Assembly: GCA_037903355.1 (NCBI GenBank)
Contig: JBAJFE010000062.1
Span: forward strand, 620,001 to 684,000
DNA from: Trichuris trichiura
Taxonomy: Eukaryota > Nematoda > Enoplea > Trichinellida > Trichuridae
Reading direction: 5' to 3'
Length of the DNA stretch: 64,000 bases
The position numbers and the translations under genes were made by a program. The stretch's first letter is position 1. Each line of letters begins with the position of its first letter. Below, one piece after another: positions 53,812 through 64,000 of the stretch. Under the pieces are notes generated by a model that worked only from the letters and a program-made list of their open reading frames with translations, was not told the DNA's origin and ran no database searches.

Positions 53812-56132
53812 GGAAAAACCCACCTTTACATTTTTACGCTGCTGTATGAAATTGAATGCTTTTTGGAAATAGCAAACATTCCTTGATTGCACTTCTGAGC
53901 GATGATAACGAATATAGTGTTTACACACACCATGTCGTTGGATTAATAGAATTACTACGTGAAAGTGGTTTCATTGTCACTGTTTGGATTTACCGTTGGA
54001 GTGAAATTGTCTTTATTTTTTGGCTGAAGTCAGTTTGATTAAAATTGGTCACATGTTACGTAGTGGTGAGTATGCTTGTGTTTAGCTTTCACGCTAGTGA
54101 AGTTCCTAGTGTAGTCCACAAAAGTTGTAATGCCAAAACGGGGATTCATAACGTGCTGCAGCTAACTGCAGTAAAGTATTGAATAATGGTTAAGCCGGAA
54201 AACGTAACCAATTTTATTTTTCGAAGTTCTTCCAGTAATGAAACTCTCAATTAGTCCCAGCGAATGCTTTAATCATAACATGCTTAAGTTTAAAATTTGG
54301 AATGCAATCGTTCAGCAGAGGTACGTTATCGCTTTGCTGCAGCACTTTTGTGAGGCAGAATGCCCGCTCCATGGGCAGTAAGTACGAAGGGAATACGCAT
54401 AATTATATTCAGTGAATAACTGGAGGAAACTGCGTACAAATGTTGGCTATCTGCTATGTTCTTCAGGGAATATAGTTTACAAGAGTCTGTGACATATGAA
54501 TCACCTAATGTCTACGGGCGCGCTTTAATGACGAGCGGTTTTAATTTTACACCACCTATATCCATGAGAAGACAACGTTTATCTTTTATTGTCAGTAGCA
54601 TGTAGGATAAATCTTGCTTGATCTTCAGCAGCAGTCCAGTCAAGGTGTACTTCCGAACTGAGGAAACGGTGAAAAAGTTGAACCTTAAGTGATAAATAAG
54701 GCACCATCTAAACTTTTTTGAGAATGGATCGATACAGTTCTTACAAGAAATGATTTATGCGCTGTTCTAGAATAAAATAAATGTGGAATATTGCTGTTTT
54801 CCTTATCTCAGCTTGTTTCAGAGAAACTCTATTAGCAGATTAAATTCATTGACTGAATCATTACAAAAAGAATAAACGAAATCTTTTAGAGATGTATAAG
54901 TTAGGATTTGAACGGAATGCTAATTTCTACGTTACGGTATGAAATCATGTGCTACGTTGCTCCGTTCCACTGAAGCGTGTGAATCATTTATTAGTCCAAT
55001 CTGTTTTTGTTGCTGATGCAACAAAAGGGTTACCGCTCAGCAACTGCTTCAGCAACTAAATTGACTGTCATTGCACAGCAGATGCTATACTACAGCTTAT
55101 TTAAAAATTGAATTTTCATATAGGCACATAAGAACAGGGAATGAGTAAGTATGTGTTAAGGTTCATCAGTACTTGTAGAAAGCTTACGGAATCGAAAGTC
55201 AGAGATATTTATTTTACACAAAACTCAAATTTTGTGCATTCTAGCTGATTAGGATAAGCGCGCTTTTGAGGTATATTGACAGTGGTATGTGGTTTTGATC
55301 AATATCCCAAACAGAAGGGCTTAACCGTGAAGCACAGAAGCAGCTGCCTGATGAGCTTCTTGTTTTATACCTGTTATTTTCAAACTATCTTTGCTTTAAT
55401 TCTCTATCATGACCTACCACAAATATAAGTTTGTCCGCTGAAGCTCTGTCACATTAGTTTGCTTATGCTTTTATGTAGGCTCAGACTTAACCTCAGGGTT
55501 TGAATTACGCTGTAGCTTAAGGAAACCTTTGAGCGCTTTCCTCGGAACAACTGTTAAAGCAGGATATGCCTTCTGCATAGCTACGCGATGCAGATAATAA
55601 AGGGACTGAAGAACGTTCTCAAAATTTACTGGTGTCTACAGAACATTACGTGCTCTGGAGTCCTACAGCCACACATTTTCCTCGCAAGACTGGCATTCAT
55701 CTAACCACTGACGACATGAAAAGCCAGATTTCGAAAGCTATGTCGAATAAAAGCTCTGTAGGATTAGACATCAGGTGTCCTTCTTCAAGGAACGTGAAAC
55801 CATACTTCGAGCACATTTTAACTATTAAAGCTGTTATTGTCACGCAGTAAGCTAACTGTACTATTTTCGCTCTAAGCTGCTTTAGCCTGCATAAATCATT
55901 TTGACTACAGTGAAGTAGCTCCAGCAACTGCACAGAACATTCAAGTAATTATGCGCATTTGACTTTTTTAAAAATGTTTCTTCAGAACGGATGCGCACAA
56001 TTTCATTCTGCCGCACGGAGAATGCCTAGTATTATTTATACTAGCAAAATGGAAAGCCTATTTGCAAAAGAATTTTTCAGGAGTGAAACATGGCTTGGTA
56101 GTCAGTAGTTGATCGAGTCCTTACGTATAAAA
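53812..56132. other. Intergenic region, 5' flank of copy B and beyond
   Basis: The first 600 bp is a diverged duplicate of 47878-48400. The rest holds no recognised gene. Confidence 0.35.
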
Positions 56133-56336
56133 CTGATCTTCAGTTTACGGCTTTGACCAATTTGGTGTGCCTATAAGTATACTTCAAAATGTCATATCAG
56201 TGAATGGATGAGCAAATGTTTAGATAATAAGAATCGATACCGGTATCGACTGCTCTGTTCTTATTCTCCAACAGCTCAATTTTGAAGTTCACTTACAGAT
56301 ACACCAAACAAGCCAAAGCTGTAAACTGAAGATCAG
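56133..56336. mobile_element. 204-bp inverted-repeat element (MITE)
   Basis: Ends of about 57 bp, starting CTGATCTTCAGTTTAC, are inverted copies of each other with about 10 differences. A small palindrome (ATCGATACCGGTATCGA) lies between them. No coding capacity. Confidence 0.75.
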
Positions 56337-57488
56337 GCACATTTTCTCCATTATACCACGAAGTCAGTTTTCTAACATTTCAGGGTGAAACAGAAATAGT
56401 GGTGATTTCATTAAGCTCATACAAATGGGTTACTTGTCAACAAACGCGTAATACCCAAAAGACTGACGGTGACCCATGGATCATGCGAACCACGTAGCCA
56501 CAGTAAAACAATGTGCATCCTGTCGTTACACAGACAGATAATAAATTAACCGTCATTAAAAATGGAAGCACCGCTCTGACCCTTGTCGGAAAGATGACAC
56601 TGCTATTATTGCGCCCGATGGCTCCCAAACGCTTGATAAGAAACTGTGTCACATATGCAAACCATTCAGAGGGCGGTTACAGTCGCCCACACATGAGTCG
56701 CAAAATCAGTCTGGCAAAGGTACAATAGAACGAATGAAAGCCCATTGTTCCCAACAAAAATTTTTTTGCGCTGATGACGGCTCACAAGATCCTGTCATTA
56801 GAAGTGGCCACCAATTTAGAAACTCAAGTGTAAATGGAGCACCACGCTGACCACAAGACTGGAAAAAAAAGAAAACAGGAAAGAAAAAGACAAAAAGAAG
56901 AAACAAGGATAAGGTGGATTAGATGGTTTGAACTCTTTGCTTAAATCCTATCCACAGTGGCTAACTCTAACTGACCCTTTCACTCTGTGTTGTCCCACCG
57001 AGGAAGGCGGTGTGGAGGCTGTTCTGATTTAGGACCAGCCGCGTGCGAATTCACCTCAAAGGGTCAAGATTAGACTCTACAGAGATCCGCGTTGGATGAC
57101 GGCGCAGAAGAGCTTCTAGTGCGTCGCAGGACCCGGTACCGTCCGACAAAAATTTTCTGCGCTGGTGACGGCCCATGGTCAGGGACGAAAGGTTCGCAAT
57201 ATTTTCTGCGCTTATACATTTCCCTTCATTACCTCCTAACAATGGGTACAGGCGTCAACCGAAAACCCCGGATGCCCAATTTAGTGTTTTTTATAACAGG
57301 ACTGCTGCATAATAAAGTTGTTTACTCCACATGAAAAGGGAGTATCTTCTCATTACTTTACCCTAGAAGTAAAATTCAGCCTTCATTATTCTTTTTTCTT
57401 TTCTTCTTAACTGGTGTTTTTTAATTTTTCTAAATTTTTGGGGATATTTCCAACCTGTTTTCTGAATAACGCTTATTGGAAAAAAGTT
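56337..57488. other. Intergenic spacer
   Basis: No gene recognised. The words TTTTCTGCGCTGGTGACGGC near 57154 and TTTTGCGCTGATGACGGC near 56764 suggest a short internal duplication. Confidence 0.3.
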
Positions 57489-57530
57489 AATACGGAGCTT
57501 TCGGGTCTCTAATTGACCCGTCATGAGAGC
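57489..57530. repeat. GGAGCTTTC-family hairpin fragment
   Basis: GGAGCTTTCGGGTC followed by GACCCGTCATG lies at the left edge of the BEL/Pao remnant. The core is the same as at 15023-15036, and its reverse complement is at about 38.2 kb. Confidence 0.5.
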
Positions 57531-60500
57531 AATTTGTGCCGGCCATCAGGTCGGTCATCATATTAGCAAGCCGCTCCATCTGACCAACTTTGGCAGAGAT
57601 CTCAGCCGTCGACCTCGGTCTCACCCTGTCAGTCAGACGGTGCAGCAAGCGCCCAGCTGATCTTCCACGATGGCGACACACTAACCAAGTGCCATTTAGT
57701 GTGTGGTGATGTAGACTCGCAGAATAACTTGACCATCCATGTTGTAGGACGCCGTTTTATATTAGAACTGATTCTGACATCAGCAACCCTAACTTCACCG
57801 TCTGATTCGGGGTGCAGTTTCTCTCCTGCCCTATCAGCCAAGTACCTCTGAAATTAGAGATGCTTACTATCAGTACGACGTCTCCAGCGCTAAGCAGCGA
57901 CCGTTTTGAGCGCTGTTTTGGAATCCTGCTCAGTGTTGGCAAATATTCATGTAATCAACGTCGCTAGGATTGGTCCACAATGACCTGGGCTACTTTCCAG
58001 TAACGGCGGAATGAGATCTTCGTATGATGAAACACTTCCGGAGGGATAGACGCATATGTTCTGCCGAGAAAAAATGATTCGGAGAGAGCGGGCCTGTATC
58101 TTCCGGGATGGACACGGATGATGCCATAATCATCCAAAACTGGACTCAACGGCCGAAATCTACTAACTCTAATCTACCAGTTCAGACGTCAGTTCCTTGA
58201 TTTCCTCCGCAAAACAATCTGCTTTTATCTTGCGAACGTTTTGTTTCCACGCGCTTTCAAGTGATCACTTTCTTGATGAGTTAGTTTTCAGGTATGAGCT
58301 CTCACGACAGGGAAAGAAAACAAACCTTATTTCCTCAGAGACCAACCAATCAACTTTCCGCCACACTGAAACACATCTTCACCGTTCAGTCAAAACAAAT
58401 TCGCAGGTTACGAGGAACACTTTCCTTTAGTCTAACAGTTTATACTTTATCGATCCCTTCCGTGGCTTGTCCACGACATCAGTTAAACGCTCAAATCTTG
58501 ACTGACGACAGCAATTTCCAAAACCTTGCACCAGAGGGAGGATCCGTAACAAACAAGGCAACTGTGATACGCGACCAATAGTATTTAGTATTACATCATC
58601 ACTTTCTTCTGAAAACGAAAGTCGAACGTTACAAACTGTTGCACATTTTTCCAAGTCATGACATTGAATAGCGCTGGGAGCTAGACTGAACGTTGGTCAC
58701 TCAGTCTCGTCAAAATGGAGAAACTCTAGTCCTTGAAACTACCTATAATTTGCATTCAATGACTTGGCGGTAATTCCTCCAGACACGTCGTCAGTTGAGT
58801 TTTTTTTACCGGTACAAACTTCCATTGATCAGCGCCTGATGCAGTTAATCTTCCGAAAATTCTGTTTTCTAAGAACTGAGTAAAATGCTGTCCTGTTTCC
58901 TTTAACTAGTAAAGCACCACGCGCGAACCAGTCTAGAAAGTAATGTCACTCATACGCATTTCCAATTCTTTGGACACTGAACAGGCCACCATTACCGCCG
59001 CCATTGCAGCTTGCAACTCTAATTTTGGTATAGTTAGTTGATGCAATAGAGCAACTTTTGACTGAGCCATGACCAACGTAACATGAGGAACACCGCCCTT
59101 GATTTGGACTCGCAGGTATGCAGTGACTTCATATGCCAATTTGCTGGTGTCAAAACAGACATGTTGCGATAACGATTTACTCTGAGGGATTGTACATCGC
59201 AGCGTGACAAACGAGGAGAGGTGAATTAAATCAGACAGCCAGGCGTTTCATCCAGCAACTATCTGCTCATCGTTTGTATCATCCTACCCAAACTGCAGTC
59301 TCCATGCGTTGCAAGATTACGCGCTACTACAGTGACCAGCGCAGTCAAACCAGGTGGGTCAAATATCTTGGCAGCTATGCTAAACGTGTTACGTTTCGTT
59401 GAACGTTCGTTCGACTCCATCGTCCAGTGGAAACAGAAACCATCCAACTCGCAGTCCTAGTTTAAACCTAAGGTGCATTCTTTTGGTAGCTGACGTCAGG
59501 CTCTGCTCTTTCACTCTTTGATATTTCCTAGAGCACTTCTCGCAACAATGACAACCACCTGCGAAGGCGGAAACCAGCCAACCTAAGGAGAGATGTGACC
59601 TTCCTATACAACGCTTTCGCTTACTAAACCGTATCAACTTAGTCTAGAAGATTATCCACATACATGTTCTGCAAGGTCTTTGCGTCGCAGTATAATACAG
59701 AGCATTTTGATCCTCAGCTGCCTAACGCAATGCGTACATGCAAATACTAGCTGAAGAAGTAACCCTGAATACTTGAACGCACATCTTACGCACCACGGGG
59801 GGTTCCTTCGACCTTGGTTTACGCCAAAAGAATCGTAGTACAGATCGCTCTGATTTTGAAACACATAATTGGCGATACGTACACTCTATGTCAGCAGAAA
59901 AAAGAATCACTATTTTACGAAATCTCAACAGTCACCAGGGCAGACCGAGCAAGAAGCTTGGTCTCTTCATTAGACAATCATAGAGGGATACACCTTCATG
60001 CTTCGCTGAAGCATCAAAGCGGACCGGCACTTTACGCGGTTCAGACGCCGACACAACCGCGTGATGCGGTAGGAACCGGTAAGAACAGCTGAACCTTGCT
60101 GTGACTTGCAGGAGTTCATTTGCCATGACCTCTTCTTTAGTTTGCCATTTTACGCTTGATTCCATTCCTAAGACTTCATGCACCAAAGTCGTTCTAACTG
60201 CTGTTTTAGGTAAGAAATTCGCGTTGAACATGAACACACGGCCAGTACTTACGAAGCACGTAGCGACAAAATCCAAGCAGCAGTCAGCATCAGGCACGTG
60301 CCTGATACTTCTCAAACCGAATGGCGTACAAATGCCTATCAGGCCTTTATCACCTGGCGGCGGCTCTCTCACATCATAGTACCGAGGTGCAGCTGGCGCG
60401 TTCATTCCAATTAGCACTTGGACTGAGTTGCTAACTCGATTAGTGAGGGGCGATCCCCAGAAATGTTCCCAAAGACTTCCCGAACGACTCAACTGAGTTA

Positions 60501-61153
60501 CCCATCAAGTTCTCTAAACTGATCATAGGCTCCACGATGAAGGAGCACGACCCATCCAGCGAAGACATCGAACACAGAGTCTCACTCATCTTTATGCGTG
60601 AGATGCCAAGAACACTCTTTATGTCCAAGTATCGATTTGAATCAGGTACTTTCAGCTCACTTCCCAGTTGTCGATTCATTGCTGACACCTCTGCGCCACG
60701 ATCCAGTAGCGCGTAAGTTTCCTTCGACATGCCGCCGTGCGGAACACGAACTGGAACTACAGCACTTGCCGTCCGAAGATGTTTTACGGATGAAAGTAGC
60801 CTAGCTTGACTAACTGATGTCTCTGATACTCTGGGATTAAGTTCCGTGAGATGGTTAGGCTTGGATTATCCCTTGAAAAACAAACCTGGGGTACCATGAA
60901 GTAAACTGTGATGCTGTCCTTGCAAATTTCAATGTTACACTTTGGCAACGACTCACAGTTATGCTTGGAAAGTCCACGTTTGGGGCATATCCAACAGGGT
61001 CAGGGTAAGTCGTTGAGAGCTTGCTCTGACGCTTACCTGACTAGGTGGTGCCAAAGCTCGACGGCTCAGGACAGAGCTGATAGCTGCGGCCCCGGCCGAA
61101 GTTGGTCGGTTAGAACGGCTTGAGACCAGGAATTGCGGCCCGACGGTGGACAC
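57531..61153 (-). mobile_element. Decayed BEL/Pao-type LTR retrotransposon
   Basis: On the minus strand, in the expected order and scattered over three frames, are: a Cys-rich zinc-knuckle-like segment (about 60980-60870), an aspartic protease region with an altered active site (DRGA where DSGA or DTGA is usual; 60730-60440), reverse transcriptase/RNase H-region pieces (60490-58930, for example LTIPKLELQAA), an integrase zinc-binding-type segment (58149-57964) and the C-terminal DUF5641-like segment (57942-57620). The integrase catalytic core appears to be missing between the last two. Many stops and frame changes mean it cannot be active. Only the remnant is described. Confidence 0.65.
58289..58479. 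repeat. Interspersed repeat, copy 2, inside the BEL/Pao remnant
   Basis: It matches 48641-48826. It lies between the RNase H-region and integrase-type pieces, so it is either a nested insertion or part of the element. Confidence 0.45.
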
Positions 61154-61544
61154 CCATCACGCTGAGGACGGTTCCAGGTAGGACCTGAAAGCTCCGAGCG
61201 GAACGTTTATGACAACAATAAACGCTATGTAAAAAAACCGTAAAAGGTTTTTCAAAAAAGAAATATAAAAAACCTGTTACGAAGAAAAGATAAAAAAGAG
61301 TAAAAAATTTTGAATTCAGTCTTTAACTTTTCTTAGCTTTTCATTAAACCTTTAGACTCTAACATTTATTATGTTGCATCTGCTTATTATTTTCTCTTTA
61401 AATTTCCGCCATAAGTAACAGACGTAATAGTAAGCGGTTGGTGCACGGTGAGTTGCTTAGGCACACGCTGGCGCCCAGTTCGCTATAACTCGCCTGCTCT
61501 AACTCACTTTGTTCAAAACGGTGGCAGATTAGTCCGTAAATATA
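61154..61544. other. Spacer
   Basis: AT-rich DNA with A-rich runs. No gene recognised. Confidence 0.3.
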
Positions 61545-61714
61545 CAGTAGAACCTCCGAAGTTGACCACCTCTTTATGTCGACCACCTCCCTAAGCTGAC
61601 CGAATTTTGACCACTTGGTTGGTCCGCACGTTAATAATATAGTATACTCACAGCATCCTATGTTGACCAGTTTTCCCCGGTCCCTTGGGTGGTCAACTTA
61701 TGGAGGCTCTACTG
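61545..61714. mobile_element. 170-bp internal-deletion derivative of the Tigger element
   Basis: Its left 75 bp match the right end of the element at 2828-5177 and its right 60 bp match that element's left end, so it is the same family in the opposite orientation without the transposase. It is flanked by TA on both sides. Confidence 0.85.
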
Positions 61715-62396
61715 TATTATTAATCATAAACACTTGTCCCACTATGACGATGAGCAAGACGTTTGTCAACGGCCTTTTGTGAGAAGAAAGAGATTTAAAC
61801 AATAAAAGTATCTCCGTTGGTGATAGCATTTCCTGACGGACGGGCAAACGCAATCCAGGCGCCTCCACTGTCAGCTGCCTAAGACCTAGCGTGGGTTTTC
61901 AGAACTCTGAAAGCGTTACGTCTTCTTTTTGACTTCTCTGTATAGTCAACTGCTTACGTAGCTAGCGCGCTGGTGGTATAAGAGCTGCATTGAATATATT
62001 AAGTGACTACGACTGCACTGACAATTGGCGATAGTCATGCCAGCAACCAACATAACAGAAAACTTAAACAAAGGAAGTAGTTAAACAGAACAAGCATAAA
62101 TAAATAACTGATGAAAGGATAGGATAACAAAATAAGAACACAGAAGAAAGAGGATATAATGAAAACGGACTCGGGCAGCAAATAGAAAAGCAATAAATAA
62201 ATAAACATTCAAACTAGAAGAAGGAAGGGAATTAATTAGGCTGAGAGAGCATAAATATGTCTATTCTCTTTCCGTTTGTTTCCCCTCTCTGTCAACTTCA
62301 ACTGTTCCGTTTCATCAGTCTTAAAAATTATGTTTTGTCATCGTTTAGTTCAGCCGATTAGATTACTGAATTACGTTTGCGATTTTTAAAAATCAT
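61715..62396. other. Intergenic spacer
   Basis: No gene recognised; an A-rich stretch lies at 62040-62230. Confidence 0.3.
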
Positions 62397-62762
62397 TTGC
62401 TTTCTTTAAACATCTCAAATCAAGAAATCTCGCCCAAAGCCGTAGTCAGTCCACGCCGCGACGTGGAAGCAGATGAAGGTGCCCACGTGGCGTCTGCTCG
62501 TCTGTCAAAATGCCATCCCATCGGTGGCAATTCCTTTCAGAGAAGAAAAAGAAAAAGGAGATCAGTGAGTACCCTGAAAATAGATTACGTCACGATTTGT
62601 GACAGTAAAATAACAGCTTACAATCATACATTTTCCAGATATGTTCGAGCAGAACTGTTGAGCAGCATTGTTTGTTCAAATAATCACTACAGACGCAGCA
62701 AAAGTAAATTATGGCTGTATAAAATTGCCAGAAAAAAGTCGAAGAGTCCAAGTGCCGAATAG
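62397..62762 (+). CDS. Unrecognised basic open frame next to paralogue 5
   Basis: 121 codons, basic, ending 5 bp before the ATG of paralogue 5. The segment IVCSNNHYRRSKSKLWLYK has some likeness to netrin-type (NTR/C345C) domains, but too little to call. It may be an exon of another gene or a chance frame; being so close to the next start argues against it being a separate gene. Confidence 0.2.
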   Translation: MLSLNISNQEISPKAVVSPRRDVEADEGAHVASARLSKCHPIGGNSFQRRKRKRRSVSTLKIDYVTICDSKITAYNHTFSRYVRAELLSSIVCSNNHYRRSKSKLWLYKIARKKSKSPSAE

Positions 62763-62767
62763 GCGAT

Positions 62768-63257
62768 ATGATGGTCGGCGCACATTGCATTCTACTGTTG
62801 TTTTTCATTTTGCTACCAGCTCAGAAAGCAAATAATTATGTACATATTACGCAGTAGGCGCATGTTAGCACTTGAATGGAATTTCGTTTGAATTTAGGAA
62901 GTTCATGTCATCTATCCGAAGGCTTCCAACCGCGAACCTCATAAGGAGAGGATTTATTCGCAAAATCAGCCCAGAAGCCCAGAAAATGAAGAGCTGACAA
63001 GATCCTTGACGACCGATTTTGGCGATATCATTCCTCGCGTTGAGCACCTAGCGTCTAACAAACAAAAGGTGGAATGGCAAAAAGAAAAGAGAGATGAAGC
63101 AGCAAAGAACGTTCTCTACTCGTTCCTAAAATTTTACTTTACCCGTGGGTCAGATTATTCCTTTGATAAGGTGATTGTTGGGGCAAAATGCAACATCTCT
63201 GGAGACGAAGGCGCTATACTCCACATGAAAGTTAAGAAAAGAGAAGATTGCAAAAAG
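62768..63257 (+). CDS. Cystatin / NUDT9-H family, paralogue 5 (5' part; runs off the window)
   Basis: Exon 1, 62768-62839, is a signal peptide (MMVGAHCILLLFFILLPAQK). Exon 2, 62970-63257, is the cystatin-like exon with the same length (96 codons) and end phase as in paralogue 4. The helix contains EWQKEKRDEAAKNV; KVIVGAKC sits at the inhibitory-loop position; the exon ends with REDCKK before GTAAGC. The next exon in the other paralogues is 1.4-2.1 kb away, beyond the window end at 64000, so the NUDT9-H part is expected but not seen. Confidence 0.7.
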
Positions 63258-64000
63258 GTAAGCATCAGGACAACGTCAAAACTAGCACCCCTGAAAATGA
63301 GTAATCGTTGTTGGTATTCTTCTGTAGTAGTTGTTCGAGGCCAATGGCTGAACTAACTTTACATATCATTTAACCGAAATTAAGTCAAATGCCCCTCAAA
63401 TGCTAAATGCTTACATCTCAAGTCAGGTTTGCAATTAGTACATGCAGAATTAAAAGACTCTGGTAAAATCAGCTGATATCATAGTCAGCCGTAATTCGTG
63501 TTATAAACACGCAAACACAGCCAAGTTTTTGAGATTACTGCTATGCTCAACTTGTAGATAAAGCATCGTTGTCTGCTATCAAAGCAATAGCAGATGAATC
63601 GCAATCTTCTTTTTGATCATCCAAAGGCCATTAACAATTTTGCAAAAACGTTTCCTCTGAAGCTCTGACAAATGTCCACGTTCCATTTCCTACTGAGTTG
63701 TTAACCGAAGACATATTGCCCAGGCGTTAAAGCTCAGTGCAGAACATGGCAGTAACAATTCCAGAAGACGTCAGAATAAAACGAATGACTATTTGTAGAC
63801 CGTACCGTATGTCAACAGATTAAATAAGAAATTTAAAATAAAGCTGTTCCAGCGCATCCCACTTTCAACATTTTATTCGGGGACAGATTCTTCGGAAAGG
63901 GCACATAGGCCTACTGTGCATCTATAAACATTTTTCGTATAAGCAGTTACTATCAACTAAACAGCCACTACGCATTTCGTTGCTGAAAACAGTCAAACTT
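63258..64000 (+). other. Probable second intron of paralogue 5
   Basis: No exon matching the YCSWIGTL exon of the family was found before the window ends. Confidence 0.45.

Noticed and set aside
57051..57334. Frames near the left edge of the BEL/Pao remnant
   Set aside because: They do not resemble any part of the element and overlap each other on both strands.
1..64000. CRISPR arrays, rRNA genes, bacterial operons, riboswitches
   Set aside because: None seen; short spliceosomal introns, TATA boxes and poly(A) signals show animal nuclear DNA.

Overview
This window is nuclear DNA of a small-genome animal, most likely a nematode. The evidence is: many introns of about 50-110 bp with GT/AG ends; AT-rich spacers; TATA boxes in front of secreted-protein genes; a short interstitial tract of GCCTAA-like units (the nematode telomere repeat is TTAGGC); and secreted proteins built from repeated Cys modules that resemble the nematode MIG-18-like fibronectin type I family. 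I lean towards a clade I (Trichuris/Trichinella-like) worm, but the species cannot be fixed from this window. It is not prokaryotic, and no operons, CRISPR arrays or phage were seen.

Layout. 0.5-1.8 kb: a RING and coiled-coil gene resembling TRAIP, followed at 5.4-5.95 kb by a decayed copy without the RING exon. Between them is a complete pogo/Tigger-type transposon (2.83-5.18 kb) set in a TA microsatellite, and a 421-bp palindrome closes the decayed copy. 6.95-34.2 kb: the main feature, four multi-exon paralogues (one on the minus strand, three on the plus strand), with a fifth starting at 62.8 kb and running off the right edge. Each is predicted to be a membrane or secreted protein with the same order: signal peptide, four-cysteine cystatin-like domain, an ADP-ribose-binding NUDT9-like (NUDT9-H) domain with a degenerate Nudix box, and, in three of the four complete copies, a C-terminal hydrophobic hairpin. 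Exon number, exon phase and mostly exon length are preserved, so I could join exons by hand. I do not know of a described family with this domain combination.

36-54 kb: MIG-18-like multi-module secreted genes, all on the minus strand (36.1-36.7 kb broken or short; 43.4, 46.7 and 52.7 kb intact). The last two are about 98% identical in their coding region while their flanks are far more diverged, which suggests gene conversion. Within this stretch lie a tandem pair of barrier-to-autointegration factor (BAF) genes (38.4-39.2 kb) and two tRNA-Ala(TGC) genes (39.5 and 41.9 kb).

57.5-61.2 kb: a heavily decayed BEL/Pao-type LTR retrotransposon on the minus strand. Small non-autonomous DNA elements are scattered throughout: a two-copy 220-bp MITE, a hAT-like element with an 8-bp target duplication, pogo-like elements, and a palindromic family sharing the word GGAGCTTTCGGGTC.

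The overall picture is an accessory, duplication-rich region expanding genes for extracellular or surface proteins (cystatin/NUDT9-H and Fn1-like), with a few conserved nuclear genes (TRAIP-like, BAF) among them. All exon joins are inference from splice signals, phase and paralogue comparison; no transcript evidence was available.
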